Source: Hofstenia miamia
Taxonomy: Eukaryota; Xenacoelomorpha; Acoela
Assembly: GCA_004352715.1 (NCBI GenBank)
Contig: SCFE01000051.1
Location: 1,402,901 to 1,466,900, forward strand
Length of the DNA stretch: 64,000 bases
Direction of reading: 5' to 3'
The translations under genes and the position numbers were made by a program. Below the pieces are notes generated by a model. That model saw nothing but the letters and a program-made list of their open reading frames with translations, was not told where the DNA came from and ran no database searches. Shown piece by piece: positions 21,473 to 33,889 of this stretch (positions are counted from its first letter, which is position 1; each line of letters begins with the position of its first letter).

Positions 21473-24400
21473 TGATATTAGATAAAAACTAAAGATACTT
21501 AAAGTTTATGGTTAATAAATGTATGCAATATTAGCTAATCTGATTTAAAAAATGAAATGTAAGCGAATCTTGACATAAACGATTGATATCGATTCTTTCA
21601 ATATGTAAATGGAAAACAACGCTCAAGGTGCATAATGTACAGAGGCCAGCGAAATTTGATAGATTAATTAGGGGTTTTAGATACTAGTTTAGAAAATAAT
21701 TAACTACCACAATAATATTTGTTCTATTGTTGCTATCAGATAGGGTATAATTTGTCCCAAAAATATTATGGAAGAACAATTCGCATAGCAACTCTGTAAA
21801 TTTCATTAACTAAACAAAATAAATTTTCCACATTGCTAATGTTGCAAAAAGGAATGTAAAAAAATTATACATGAATAAAAAATTGACTGGGGTGATCAAT
21901 TTTTAAAATCTGATTGAAGTCTGTTCATACTGCTGCCACACCACGAAACCTATAAAAGGTGATAAGTTTGAAGAGTTAATAAGTATGTGAGGGAAAAAAA
22001 GCTGGCATTAAGAAAAATTCACAAGCATAGCTACATCAGCGTATAAATAAATCGGATGCTTACAAAATAGTACAAGATTATGACTGTTGAGAGATGTTTT
22101 GCCTAACGACATTTTGAAGCAAAATTTTGCGGTCAATAGCACATGATCTTGTAAATTTATAGTGATAACGGTATTTTTAGGGAGTATATAAAAGTGAAGG
22201 ACAAAGTATAGTAGCGCAGATAAATAATTATGCCAATTAAATTGAACATATAGAATCTAAATATAATTTTTCAAGAAGGGGTGTAGTGGAGAAGAGAGTG
22301 GGTGAGCTCCCTTGTTAAAATTAATTTTAGGGTAGGACGTAGCTAGCATTATCACGCAAGAGGACGCTATGCATGCAGAGGATAGATGAGAAATTTCGAC
22401 TTTCCTTACTTAAAACAGCCTGTTATAGATTTAAAAGGAAGAACCATTTTGTCTATAGCTAGTTTCACACAATTTTCTCCTAGTCTATTAGGAAATTTTA
22501 AATTGTGAGAAATGTAAACAATTATTGGTAAACGTGCTCGAAAATGAACTATTTTTCTTTAAAAATTCTGAATGTTTTAGAAAAGTTTTAAATTCGCTCC
22601 ATACTTCTAGTGTGTATGTCACAAAAGTCTAAACAAATGTGAGGAGCTATTACCTCAAATATTTCTTTTTAGGTATATGTGGAGAAGACACACTTCTATT
22701 GTGTAGTGCTTTTTGGATATCTTTTTCAATATGCAAATTATAAGGAAATAATTTTTTTTCAAGAAGCCACTAAAAATTGAATAAAAAATGTCTGGGCTTT
22801 TGAAGGTTAATAATGAAACTACAATTTTTGCGATATTTTAAAGCCTAATCAAGAAATGGAAGACATTTGTAAATTTTACATGCATGCGTGGAAATGTAAT
22901 AGATCTAACACCTAATCATTTGCAACAAATTGCACAGCCAATATAAATTAACTTAAAAAACAAGAAAAACAAGATAGATATAAGGATAAATTCAAAAATT
23001 AGTAAATGAATTATAAACAAAATAATTGAATTAAATGAATTGAAGGTGGCTTCACTTTTTAAAGATTGCTGATATTAATCCACAAAATACACTTGATTCG
23101 AAAGTCAATCAATCCTTGTTTGTTGTTCAATTCTGAGGAGGCTACCTAATCTCTCAGGAGGGTTTGCCCCCTATCCGCCATGGTCCTATATTAGCAAGTT
23201 GAATCATTCATAGGAGGTGTATGAAAGATAAGACTAAGCCGTGGCAAAACCAATTAATATTTGTCAAGTATATATTATGTCAAATAAATCAATTTCTGTT
23301 TGTTCTTTCTTCAAAACATAAAGAATTTCATGTATATTTGAAAGATTCAAAGTTTGGATTTTAAAAATATACCTAAGTAGCTAAATGCATCAACCTAACC
23401 CTGTCATAAATATTGTACTGTTTGATTTTTTATCATAATTTTACATAAATATAGTAGTATTTGCTATAAATTTTGTTTTTCCTTCAAATATAAATGCATT
23501 AAACCTTGTGTAGAATTCCTGGGATGCGGTGAATATTTAATATTTTGGTGTGGCGTAGTGACAAATATCGGATACCGCGCACAATCTAGTGCAATTTGAT
23601 AGGATACATGTAAAATATTTTAAATTCCTCTAATTGGTTCAGCAACAATATTTGTATCGTTTCCGCGTGGCCTAATCCGTCCTTTGATAAACAAGTAACA
23701 GTTACCTTCAGTTATTACTACCCATAATTAACATGCTTTTTCATATGATAAACCTTTGCTTTTATTGTTTGATTATACTAAGCTGAACGATTATACAGGT
23801 GGACATAGACATAATTGCAAACTGCGGGCTGCATAAGACTACTACGGATGGCGAGGGTGGGCCCAAGGCTTTACGAGCAGGCTATTCCATATTTTACGGC
23901 ACAAGCGTCAAAAAGTGTGCCGTTTATTATTAATTCTTCAAAAAGAAGTGATTCATGAAAATACGCAAGCGTTGATATAATTTAACCCACACCTTGCTTC
24001 ATATGAACAATAAAGGTTGTAAGGCAATGGAATTGCATTTATTCTGTTTTACCGTTATATTTTGCAATGGAAAGCTTAATCCAGAATGTTGCAGCAGATA
24101 AAGTCAATTTCATTAATAGTTTTTTTGTGAGTTAGTTCCCCTGACAACATTTTGACAAGCAAAGTAATTCCAGTGTAAAGAAACCTTCCTGAGGTGAGAT
24201 GCAGCTTTGATAACATTCTTATTCAAATCACTTATTTATAAGGGTCTGAGAATTCATCTCAGCGAATGCGACCATCATACGTTCTACCAAAGAGTAAAAT
24301 TATCTGAAGAATTACTGATCTGCTGTCGCGGCCACTAGATTAGCATCACTTCAGCATTCATATAATAAATTGGTAGGTGTATATAGGTGTATATTGAACA

Positions 24401-24610
24401 AATAAAATTAGATACATAAAGAAGTAAAAAACATATTACTAACAGTTATTATGTAAAAGTTTAGCTTAGATGTTTCAAATATTTGTTAGCCCACCATTGG
24501 TATCAAGAAACGCATGAATTTTATTTGGAATAAACTTTACCAATTTTTTTTCAAACTAATGTTATTTTGCAAATAAAATCATTCAAGCTAGTTGGTCTAA
24601 GAACGCTGAC
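21473..24610. other. Intergenic, nothing recognised
   Basis: Over 3 kb of AT-rich sequence. A few GC-richer patches (23125-23190, 23810-23890) contain no open frame, splice site pair or repeat boundary that I can support. Confidence 0.4.
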
Positions 24611-24619
24611 TTTCCTTTT

Positions 24620-25240
24620 AACGAGAACACATCATTGAGGTCAGGTGAACTCTTTGACCAACCACTGCTTAATGAGCCGAACCATATAGCATGGTGGCAG
24701 ATCTAGGGGGGCAAAAACCACAGGCCACAACTCCCAATGGCAGTGATGGAGCCCCAAACCATTACATGTGTTGGGTGTTTAACAGTTAAGGTCACATAGC
24801 GTGCATTGTATCACTGACCAGGCCGACGAACAGTTATGTGGTAAATATAACATTGCTGTATTGTTGACTCATTAGAGAACACACGTGCCAAACCTTTGAA
24901 GTCAAATCTTTGTAGCATTGATAAAATGATAATATCTATTATATCCTTCTTGGATAATGGTTTTTATTTAAGTATATACTCAGTCTCCACTGAAGTGTAC
25001 ATGCACTAACAGGCACTGACAGCCCAACCAAAATTTGCATTTCACAAGGCGCTAAATGAGATTATCAGTTCTTTCCGTAGTAACACATGTTCTTGACGGA
25101 CGCTTTCTAGTTTCAATGTGACGAGCAAGGCAACGTTGAAAAACTGATTGACACACACGACATTGCTGAGATAATGCTCGTTGAGACTTTCCGAACCACG
25201 CAGAGCGACGAATTGTGCAAATTGGTGGATGAATCATCTG
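24620..25240 (-). pseudogene. Tc1/mariner-like transposase relic
   Basis: Read on the - strand, a helix-turn-helix-like N-terminus is open at 25237-25052 (FGKSQRALSQQCRVCQSVFQ, then ETRKRPSRTC). After stops and frame changes the catalytic part is recognisable: KHPTHVMVWGSITAIGSCGL (about 24785-24725), matching the VMVWG block before the second catalytic D, then LPP and a MVRLIKQWLVK piece. A (S)PDLN element after WSKS appears near 24640, as in the SPDLNPIE block of Tc1 transposases. Many stops; not functional. Terminal repeats were not identified. Confidence 0.55.
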
Positions 25241-25859
25241 TATTCTTGCGGTTTGTTTATTTACATTTTAATGTTTTGCTTATTTTGGTAGAACTTAAAT
25301 TATACCATTTGTTATCTGATTTACTTGCAATTATAATGAAATGCTTGCATGATGAAATTCTACTTTTACATTATGTGATACTAATCGAGTGGCAGCGATT
25401 GTAGGAAGAACTTTTTATAGATAGAATCAATATTTTTATACTAATTTCGGAGAGAGCAAATTATACTTTTGTACATAAGTACTAGTTTGTTGCTTATCAA
25501 AATGAAACGTCGTTCAGACTACACAGCCAAATGTTGTGTTTAATTGCTCAATTCTGTTAATTTTAATTCCATTAAGAAGTAAGCATAAGCAAGTATATGA
25601 AAATTAACTAATTACGAAAGAATGTATTCTTTGCACGCTTTGGATAAAAGGCCTCAATTCCGGATATACTGTTTACCTACATTCATACTTCCAATCTTCT
25701 GTACAATGAATTCACCAAAATCTAAATCCGTATTTATATATTTACATCTAAATATTATATTGTATCTACTTGTATTATTTCAACATTATCTGTTGCTAGC
25801 TTGATAGTGAATTGTGTCGTTGTTGAAAGTATTTATTAAAATATTGTTGCAATAAATTT
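25241..25859. other. Intergenic, nothing recognised
   Basis: AT-rich DNA with small chance frames only. Confidence 0.4.
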
Positions 25860-26240
25860 AGATAGTTTTTTTTAAATATTTGTAGCAGCATAGGGGATGG
25901 TGTGTTTCTGTAGGTTGTTAACATATACATTAAATGAAAGAGGTCTAATTATTGATCTTTGATGAACATCATTATAGGGAACTAACCAATCGGAATATGT
26001 ATTAAATTTTTTTCTTTATTCTCTTTTTTCACTTAGGAAGCTTTTTATAATATTCAATGCTATGCACATTAAAACCATAGGTTTTCAATTTTTGATACAA
26101 AATATGATGATTTATGCTGTAAATGGCCTTGCTGAGATCTAATAACGTATTAGTAATAAGGCAACAGCAGTAAATTTCTTTTCGTTAAGGCTAAGGCGTA
26201 CTTTTTCGGTAAATGTTAATAAAGCTCCAACAGTAGAATA
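25860..26240 (-). pseudogene. CR1/Jockey-like LINE reverse transcriptase fragment
   Basis: On the - strand the stretch reads LLDLSKAIYSINHHILYQKL (about 26150-26090), matching the F.D..KAFD.I.H..L..KL block of non-LTR reverse transcriptases, with the catalytic region degraded. It then reads SDWLVPYNDVHQRSIIRPLS and FNVYVNNL (about 25990-25910), matching the VPQGSILGPLLF.IYINDL block. The FADD motif is lost and replaced by a YAATN-like piece. The fragment is truncated at both ends. Confidence 0.6.
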
Positions 26241-26483
26241 TTCATATCTGAATAGTTTTATTATCTTGTAAATATTCATTAGTTTTGTTGCAAGCGAACT
26301 CGTAACAGATGTAAAATGGTAATTTCGACACTAAAATAGAACATTTTTTTGTAAACAGGTGTGATATGGAATTCTTTGAATATTTTGGGGAAACATTGGT
26401 AACTAATACACGAGTTGAATACAAAAACAATATATTCCTCAAATTGGCAGAAAATTTTTTAACTATAAAAATCGGGATTTTTT

Positions 26484-26485
<2 letters not shown>

Positions 26486-26547
<62 letters not shown>
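26486..26547. repeat. (AAT)n microsatellite at a gap edge
   Basis: About 20 perfect AAT units run directly into the 1000-N gap, so the true length is unknown. Another, interrupted AAT-rich stretch lies on the far side (27570-27610), suggesting that the repeat broke the assembly. Confidence 0.9.
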
Positions 26548-27547
26548 NNNNNNNNNNNNNNNNNNNNNNNNNNNNNNNNNNNNNNNNNNNNNNNNNNNNN
26601 NNNNNNNNNNNNNNNNNNNNNNNNNNNNNNNNNNNNNNNNNNNNNNNNNNNNNNNNNNNNNNNNNNNNNNNNNNNNNNNNNNNNNNNNNNNNNNNNNNNN
26701 NNNNNNNNNNNNNNNNNNNNNNNNNNNNNNNNNNNNNNNNNNNNNNNNNNNNNNNNNNNNNNNNNNNNNNNNNNNNNNNNNNNNNNNNNNNNNNNNNNNN
26801 NNNNNNNNNNNNNNNNNNNNNNNNNNNNNNNNNNNNNNNNNNNNNNNNNNNNNNNNNNNNNNNNNNNNNNNNNNNNNNNNNNNNNNNNNNNNNNNNNNNN
26901 NNNNNNNNNNNNNNNNNNNNNNNNNNNNNNNNNNNNNNNNNNNNNNNNNNNNNNNNNNNNNNNNNNNNNNNNNNNNNNNNNNNNNNNNNNNNNNNNNNNN
27001 NNNNNNNNNNNNNNNNNNNNNNNNNNNNNNNNNNNNNNNNNNNNNNNNNNNNNNNNNNNNNNNNNNNNNNNNNNNNNNNNNNNNNNNNNNNNNNNNNNNN
27101 NNNNNNNNNNNNNNNNNNNNNNNNNNNNNNNNNNNNNNNNNNNNNNNNNNNNNNNNNNNNNNNNNNNNNNNNNNNNNNNNNNNNNNNNNNNNNNNNNNNN
27201 NNNNNNNNNNNNNNNNNNNNNNNNNNNNNNNNNNNNNNNNNNNNNNNNNNNNNNNNNNNNNNNNNNNNNNNNNNNNNNNNNNNNNNNNNNNNNNNNNNNN
27301 NNNNNNNNNNNNNNNNNNNNNNNNNNNNNNNNNNNNNNNNNNNNNNNNNNNNNNNNNNNNNNNNNNNNNNNNNNNNNNNNNNNNNNNNNNNNNNNNNNNN
27401 NNNNNNNNNNNNNNNNNNNNNNNNNNNNNNNNNNNNNNNNNNNNNNNNNNNNNNNNNNNNNNNNNNNNNNNNNNNNNNNNNNNNNNNNNNNNNNNNNNNN
27501 NNNNNNNNNNNNNNNNNNNNNNNNNNNNNNNNNNNNNNNNNNNNNNN
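26548..27547. other. Assembly gap, 1000 N
   Basis: A fixed 1000-N placeholder. It removes the 5' part of the LINE that begins on its right side. Confidence 0.95.
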
Positions 27548-27609
27548 AAAGCAATTACTTATATCAGTACACATAATAATAATAACAATAATAATATTAA
27601 TAATAATAA

Positions 27610-29225
27610 GAAGGCAAGCAGAGATTCAGGGTTGGAGTTTGGATTAGGAAAGTGTGCAGCAGTGACAATGACTAGAGGCAAGGGTGTGGACGGGGAAGGT
27701 TTGAGGACAAGCAGTGGGGATAAGATTGAGGAAGTCAAGGAGGGGTACATGTACTTAGGAGTAATAGAGAAGGACAGGACAGATCACGTGGAAATGAAGA
27801 TGAGGCTAAAGAAAGAGTACAAGAGGAGAGTAAGGAAGGTACTACAGAAGTCAGCATTGAATGGGCAGAACAGCACAAAGGCAATTAATACGTGGGCGAT
27901 ACCAGTGTTGAGATATTCGGCAGGAATAGTTAGGTTGAATAAGAATGAACTGAGGGAATTAGACAGGGAGACAAGGAAGATACTAGCAGCAGAGAGAGCA
28001 TTCAACCTNAGAAGTCAGCATTGAATGGGCAGAACAGCACAAAGGCAATTAATACGTGGGCGATACCAGTGTTGAGATATTCGGCAGGAATAGTTAGGTG
28101 GAATAAGAATGAACTGAGGGAATTAGACAGGGAGACAAGGAAGATACTAGCAGCAGAGAGAGCATTCAACCTTAATGGAGATGTAGATAGGCTGTACATG
28201 GCAAGGCACAAGGGAGGGAAAGGGCTGCTAAGTGTGGAGGAGACTGTAGAAGCAGAAGCACTAGGGCTAAAGGAATATGTAGAAGAGCAACCTAGAGGAT
28301 CCCTACTAGAGGTCACTAAGGAATTAAGGAAGATAAGAACTGAGAGTGATGGAAAGAAGATATACCAGATTAGGATGGAAGCAGAGAGACAAACAAGGTA
28401 TAGGCAGAAGGCAATGGAGAATACTGGAGGAACACAGAAAAGTGTGATAGAGAAGAGAGCAACAAGTGGTTAAAGAAGGCAGGACTGAATAGAGAAACAG
28501 AAGCACTAATAATGGCAGCACAGGAGCAAGCAATAAGAACAAACTGGGTGAAGCAGCATATAGAGAGAAGAGTAGAAGTAAGTGATAAGTGTAGGCTATG
28601 TAACAAAGAGGCGGAGACAGTAGATCATCTGATAGCAGGGTGTGAGATGTTGGCGCAGAATGAGTATAAGTTCAGGCATGACAAGGTGGGACGAATGGTA
28701 CATTGGAGCTTTAGCAGGCAGCATAGGCTAGAAGCAGGAGCCAAGTGGTATGAGCACAAGCCACAGGGAGTCATAGAGAATGAGAAGGTTAAGATACTGT
28801 GGGACTTCAACATACAGACAAGTAAGGTAATAGAAGCACGGAGGCCAGACATAGTGGTGGTATACAAAGAGAAAACATTGGGAACAGTGATAGACATAGC
28901 AGTACCAAAGGACATGAATGTAGAAGACAAGGAGAAAGAGTAGACAAGTACAGGGAGTTGGCAGATGAAATAGAAAGGCTGAGAAGTTAAAGAAAGTTGT
29001 AGTCCCGGTTGTTGTAGGAGCCCTAGGAACAATGAGTAAGAAGCATAAGAGATACTTGGAGGAGTTGGGAGTGCCAAAGTGGGGAGGAGTGTAGCACAGA
29101 AGGCAGCATTGTTAGGTAAAGCTAGAGTTCTGAGGAAAGCTTTCAGAGTCTCTGGGAACTGGTGAGTTCCCCGAGCTGAGAGGGATACCAGCATGAAGCT
29201 GTGAGAAGTAAGAATAATAATAAAA
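27610..29225 (+). pseudogene. LINE with zinc knuckle and restriction-like endonuclease, 3' part
   Basis: The 3' half of a non-LTR retrotransposon of the class with a C-terminal restriction-like endonuclease (R2/R4/NeSL grade). In order: the end of the RT (GLEFGLGKCAAVTM, then GYMYLGVIEKD), a thumb-like region (INTWAIPVLRYSAGIVR), a zinc-binding CRLCN...H..AGC knuckle (about 28586-28640), then RRPDIVVVYKEKTLGTVIDI followed by AVPKD (about 28838-28910), the PD...D core of the PD-(D/E)XK nuclease. The C-terminus reads VVVPVVVGALGTM and ALLGKARVLRKAF to a TGA at 29168, and an AATAATAATAAAA tail ends the copy. Frame breaks occur near 28450, 28935, 28990 and 29090. GC content is far above that of the flanks, pointing to a relatively recent insertion. 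Confidence 0.75.
27846..28172. repeat. 163-bp near-identical direct duplication across a single N
   Basis: Bases 27846-28008 and 28010-28172 differ at essentially one position (GGTTGAATAAG versus GGTGGAATAAG) and are separated by one N at 28009. The LINE protein would be collinear if one copy were removed, so this is an unmerged contig overlap. Confidence 0.8.
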
Positions 29226-29229
29226 AACT

Positions 29230-30345
29230 TTGTTAGACGATAAGGCAAACAATACACATGAATAAAAATCAAGTTTTTCGACGACGATGACGACGACGGC
29301 GACAGGAGATGAAGTAGGAGCAGATGGATGAGTAAACAAAGCGAGAGAACGAAACAGAAGCGCAATTAAAAAACGAGTGAAAGGTGGGATGTTTCTTGAG
29401 ACGACAAACAGAAAACATGACAATACTATCAGAGCAAGTGGGAATTCAAGAATGTTATAAAATAAAATGAGTCAAGGTCCAAATTGTGAGTTAATAAAGG
29501 ATTGAACAGGAAGATATGTAATTGAAGTGACAGCCAGAGAGTGCAGAATTTGAGTAGAGCATCTTTCTATGGTAAGCGAGAAATCCAGTTGAAAGCACGT
29601 TTCTGGTACCCTTCCATGGAGTGGGACAAGGCACAAGACGGCAACCAACAGGGAGAAGCATAGAGAAAAATAGCACAAGAAATGGATTTAAATAACGGGA
29701 GTTTTACAGCAAATGAGGTACTAATGGAAACATTATGAAAGAAGGCAAAGAGTGTGAAATTATGGAGACGCAAGGACACATGTCCGGTTCAATTTAAGTT
29801 GGCAGCAAGTTGAACTTCAAGATAAGTATAATGAGCAGTAAATTTCACTGGGAAAGGTAAATCCATTGTGGGGACAACATTGGTAGGACTAAAATCAAGA
29901 TAGTTGACGGAAGACATATAGACAACAGCTCGAGATCAGATAAGATATTAGAGGGAAAAGAACTGCCATAGTAAAAAATCAAAATGTCATCGACATTCAG
30001 CAAGTAGGACGAGTTAAGACGAGATTGTGGGAGGTCGTTAATGGCAAAAAGGAAGAACAGAAAACACAGAACGGCGAGGAGGCCATTAGCAACAACAGCA
30101 GGGGAAGACATAGATCAATTGCTCTTGATACATTGATGACGAATAGTTAGAAATTCGATGAAATCAGCATCAAAGCAAAAGAAACGAACTTGTCAAGAAG
30201 ACTAGAATGAGGAAGCCGATCAAAGGCCTTAGAAATTTCGAAAAAGATAATGCAAACAGGATCATTGCGTTCGGAATTAAAATAGCAGTTTTCGACAGAG
30301 CGAGCAAGTTGGTGATGGTAGAACGACCTGGAAGGTTTCGATGGT
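29230..30345 (-). pseudogene. Jockey/CR1-like LINE on the opposite strand
   Basis: On the - strand the sequence reads LPGRSTITNLLARSVENCYF (about 30325-30265), then IIFFEISKAFDRLPHSSLLD (RT block with the first catalytic region), FAINDLP (about 30050) and YLLNVDDILIFYY (about 30010-29970; the YADD box appears as NVDD). After a gap comes WTGHVSLRLHNFTLFAFFHN and the LINE C-terminal LY(A)SPCWLP...GYQKRAFNWI (about 29780-29580). Stops and frame changes are frequent. It lies tail to tail with the + strand LINE that ends near 29225. Confidence 0.6.
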
Positions 30346-30694
30346 AAGAAGTGGAGATAAGATGAGAATTTTTGGATGGAATTTTAGGGATGGAGGGAAT
30401 TTCAAAACCTTTAAAAAATTCGGAATTTTCAAAAATAGGAAACCTTTTCGACTACTTCAGGCACAATATTATATTCACGCATGTTCACCAATAAATATGG
30501 CAATGGCAAATGTTTCCAACTGTCGTAATATAGTTGCAAATCTTTGAAGATATGGAAAAAGCTTTGTCTTTAGAAGAGGCCGCGAGAATGCAGAAGATAA
30601 ACTTGTAAGTGATAAGACAGGATGACGAAAAATACCTTTCAACAGGTACACTAGTTGCCGCAATTGCAAAGACGTGGGACCGTTTAGACATTAA

Positions 30695-30850
30695 CTATTA
30701 AGGCCCTATAAGCATAATAGATGATCTTGATAAAATTGAAGATTTATATAGATCTACTCAAAAATTTGTAAAAAGCTATTCTACTAAACCTCACTTTTCA
30801 CAAATAATTAACAAGGCTTGTCTAAAATATTCAATAATATAGATAGTACT
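30695..30850 (+). pseudogene. Possible second Penelope-like fragment
   Basis: A short open stretch reads DDLDKIEDLYRSTQKFVKSY and then FSQIINKACLKYSI, which resembles the ...LLNKACLNVKF segment of the Penelope-like RT at about 17760-17790. Too short to be sure. Confidence 0.25.
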
Positions 30851-30894
30851 TATTGCAATGTAAAAATTGTGATTTTTGAACAGCTCTCTCTCTC

Positions 30895-31290
30895 TCTCGA
30901 CGGTCTGTCACTAAGCAAGCTGCTGCTCTTCATTTGTCTAAAAGCGCAGTGAAAAGCATTTTGCGCCATTAAATGCACTTACATCTATATAAAATTCAGC
31001 CTCATGACTACGAGAATCGGAAATCATTTTCAGAACAATTGATTGACTTATTGAATGGCAACACAATTCTTGTGATTAGTGATGAAGCTCATTTTCGTGT
31101 CGATGGGTTCATCAATATACAATATGTTCGTTATTGGTCGGATTTAAACCCTCGAGAGTTGCAAAAACGCCATCTGCACAGTAAAAATTATTGTGCGGTG
31201 TGGATTAACCATCGCCAATTCTTTAGGACAGCCTACAATAATTTAGCTGCCAAATTTAAAAATTTTTATTTTAAATTTAACAGGCTTTTG
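30895..31290 (+). pseudogene. Mariner-like transposase fragment
   Basis: The helix-turn-helix piece RRSVTKQAAALHLSKSAVKS (about 30898-30957) is followed, after a stop, by LHLYKIQPHDYENRKSFSEQ and the first catalytic block VISDEAHFRVDGFINIQYVR (about 31072-31131; the D of SDEAHF is intact), then YWSDLNPRELQ. After CAVW, where the second catalytic block should start, similarity is lost. This is the family of mariner relatives whose core reads (F/I)SDEAHF.L.G(Y/F)VN. The copy is truncated. A fragment that begins just downstream in the protein lies at 33890-34250. Confidence 0.65.
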
Positions 31291-32703
31291 AAATCACACA
31301 TGAAGAAATGCGACTAACCTTGAATACAAATTTTGCATATATTATTGGCCTTATTATAAGTTGTTTAAGGCAAACAGGAATTTCATGTTACTATCATGTT
31401 TTTTACTATGTATTAGATAACATTTGAAAAATAATTCCGAATCTGAAAATTGGGTAGGATGCACAGTGGCAAGATGGGGACTGGGAGGTTTACAAAAATC
31501 TGCCTTACTTCAATCTGGGCGTTACTAATTCAGTAGAGATGATTCTCTTAATTTGAATTATATCAGCATCAACTTTAGGAAAAATCACTCAAGATGTACA
31601 ACTATTCGTAACTTACTCAGTATCAAATAGCCTAAAAATAGAGAAGAGTCCTTCGTAGAAGCTTTTTAAGAATTGTATCATAACACTTTATGATTATGCT
31701 TTTAATGTTTCAAAAGAGCACTTCAGTGTTCCTAAGGATGGCTGGCAGGAACACATTACCCAGGCATTCCCTCGCAGCGACCCCTTGCATAATTATAATT
31801 TTCAATTTAAAAGAACCTGCCTGGATAGCCATAGACGAAAATATACATCAGGGTTGTCGAAATACTAAGAGGGATAGAATTCCTTTCATCAAATTTACAT
31901 TGTTATACACGGTCTAAATATTATACAAATAATTTGACTTAGAATTCTAAATTGCTGTGCATCCAATCTTAAGAAAAACAAATCAATTCAAAATGTGAAT
32001 AAAACTACCACAAAAATTCTATTTCTGCTATAATAAACGAATAATTCTATAATAAAAATGCATTATAACATATTACAATTGTTAAAGACCCTACTAGACA
32101 AGACAGTTCAAGTAACTGTAGATAATTTAGGCCTTAAATTAATGGTTATACAAAACATTAAAACTCAACTAATTCGAAAAAACATTACTAGATTGAATAT
32201 AGAAATTCTTATTTACACTCAATTTTACAATGAAAGACAGTACTTCAATATATATTTATACTAATAGAAAGCAAAATCAAATTTGAAAATATCCTTCAAA
32301 CTTAAGCTATTAGTACATGAGATAATTTTACCATTATATTTTAAAAGTCTTGTTTTTTTGTCAAACGATTATTTGACAGGTTGTTACACAGTCCTTTAAG
32401 TAATAATTTTCTAAGTATGCAATATAAAGATTCATTCTATTTAAAGAAATCATATGGCATTTATTTTGTCGGCACTCTCCTATAGTTTTTTTTCAAAAGC
32501 GTTAGCAAACATCGGTGATGTAGCGAATATGAGTGCAAGCGTCTATTATATTGAATAATTTGGAATAACGCCTATTAAGTGAATACTCGATGCTTACAAT
32601 AATATAAATGAAGTAAGATTAGATACATGTAACTATTCATCGCTTATTAGTTTAAAGTTCCGAGCTAGCAAGATCACAGTACTGTTATTGTTACATTTTT
32701 TTA
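31291..32703. other. Intergenic, nothing firmly recognised
   Basis: AT-rich. A short open patch near 31680-31800 is readable in two registers but has no recognisable domain. Confidence 0.35.
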
Positions 32704-32864
32704 AGAAGCTGTTCATAAAATTATAAATTGGTGCAAGGATAANTGATAATCTTGGAGCCTTGGTGAAATTTGCTGACGACATGACCTGTTGCATACCCGG
32801 TAAAAACAACATTGATTTTGCGCAAGAAGCTCTTCATAAAATTATAAATTGGTGCAAGGATAAA
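32704..32864. repeat. About 38-bp duplicated overlap across a single N
   Basis: AAGCTGTTCATAAAATTATA with its continuation at 32704-32742 stops at an N (32743) and recurs nearly exactly at 32826-32864 inside the LINE fragment. This is another abutted contig end. Confidence 0.7.
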
Positions 32865-33390
32865 AATTTCAGTTTAAACGAGAAAAAGTCCCAAGAACTC
32901 ATAATCCCGTTACGCGATATTGATACTTCCTTGGTTACTCCGGTCCTCTCAATCGGACGAGTAGTAGAATTGACTTTGCTTGGAGTTGTTATTGATAAAA
33001 AGTTGACATTTAACGCCCATGTACAGTCGCTATCTAAAAAGCTAGTGAAGACTTATTACCTCATTCGTAAGCTGAATTTTCACTCTATAAGTGTTTCTGG
33101 GGCGCGTTCTCTTTACAAGAGTTTATTTTAACCTCAGTTAAGATACGCTATTTCTGCTTGGGGAGGATCACCTAAGCTTGATAAGGTTCAGCGGAAGTTT
33201 GTCAAATCTGGAATTAATACGGGCTTCCAAACCACTCGAGAAATAGTCAGAGACGAAGATTTAAAGCTATTCAATAAGATATTAAGAGACCATAATCATT
33301 CCTTATTTGACATCATTCCGACGAGAGAGAAGAATATGCCACGACTCGCCTTCGGTTTCCAAATCCCGGTACGAATCTGAAAGCCGCAAA
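32750..33390 (+). pseudogene. LINE reverse transcriptase C-terminal fragment
   Basis: The frame begins with the catalytic box KFADDMTCCIPGK (about 32764-32803). It continues with HKIINWCKDKNFSLNEKKSQ (the conserved W...N.L..N..K..E region), LGVVIDKKLTFNAHVQSLSK (the LGV.ID..L.F..H block), LYKSLF and a stop at 33129-33131. Past the stop it continues PQLRYAISAWGGSPKLDKVQ, the LY.Y.I..WG..-type block of Jockey/CR1 elements, then further LINE-like sequence. The FADD active site is intact but the N-terminal RT is missing beyond the N join. Confidence 0.7.
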
Positions 33391-33479
33391 GAAATTTCTT
33401 CTTCTATTCCGAGATCGCCATCTCAGAACTTATTAAATAAACTCGATTAGTCAGATGTGTTTTCTGATTAATTTAATAC

Positions 33480-33780
33480 ATTCTTTCTTTCTGACAACAA
33501 TAAATTTAGGGAACAAAAAATATTCTGATAATACTCTTTACGAGAATACGAGTACTGTCTTGTTCAGCAAAATATGTTTTAATAATTCTTTTGGGTTGGA
33601 TGGTATTTCTCAATTCTAGAGGCATTTTATTAAACAATTCAGATGCATGTAGAAATGAGTTGGAGGCATATGAATTTTTTACGTGATCGATTTCTAGAAA
33701 TTTTTGTTGTAGACTATTAAATTTTAGTTTTGGAATAAAGAATTTCAGGGCATATGCGAGTTCATCTTAAATCAAAAATA
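33480..33780 (-). pseudogene. LINE C-terminal tail fragment
   Basis: On the - strand the stretch reads ASELFNKMPLELRNTIQPKR and continues to a stop near 33510, matching the (L/W)FN.LP.E.R.....FKK..K ending common to CR1/Jockey-type ORF2 proteins. No other domains remain. Confidence 0.45.
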
Positions 33781-33889
33781 TATTGCCATGAACATGCACC
33801 TAAGAGGAAAAACTTTACTTTTTTAATGATAATCAAGCATACAAAAATTTCAGAAACTATTAATAAAAGAAACTAAAGAGAATCTATTA

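Noticed and set aside
26366-28024. 552-codon + strand open frame and two ~360-codon - strand frames
   Set aside because: They are created by the AAT microsatellite and the 1000-N gap; only the LINE part to the right of the gap is coding-like.
28625-29365. 246-codon - strand frame
   Set aside because: It is antisense to the zinc-knuckle and endonuclease part of the + strand LINE, with a leucine- and serine-rich shadow composition.
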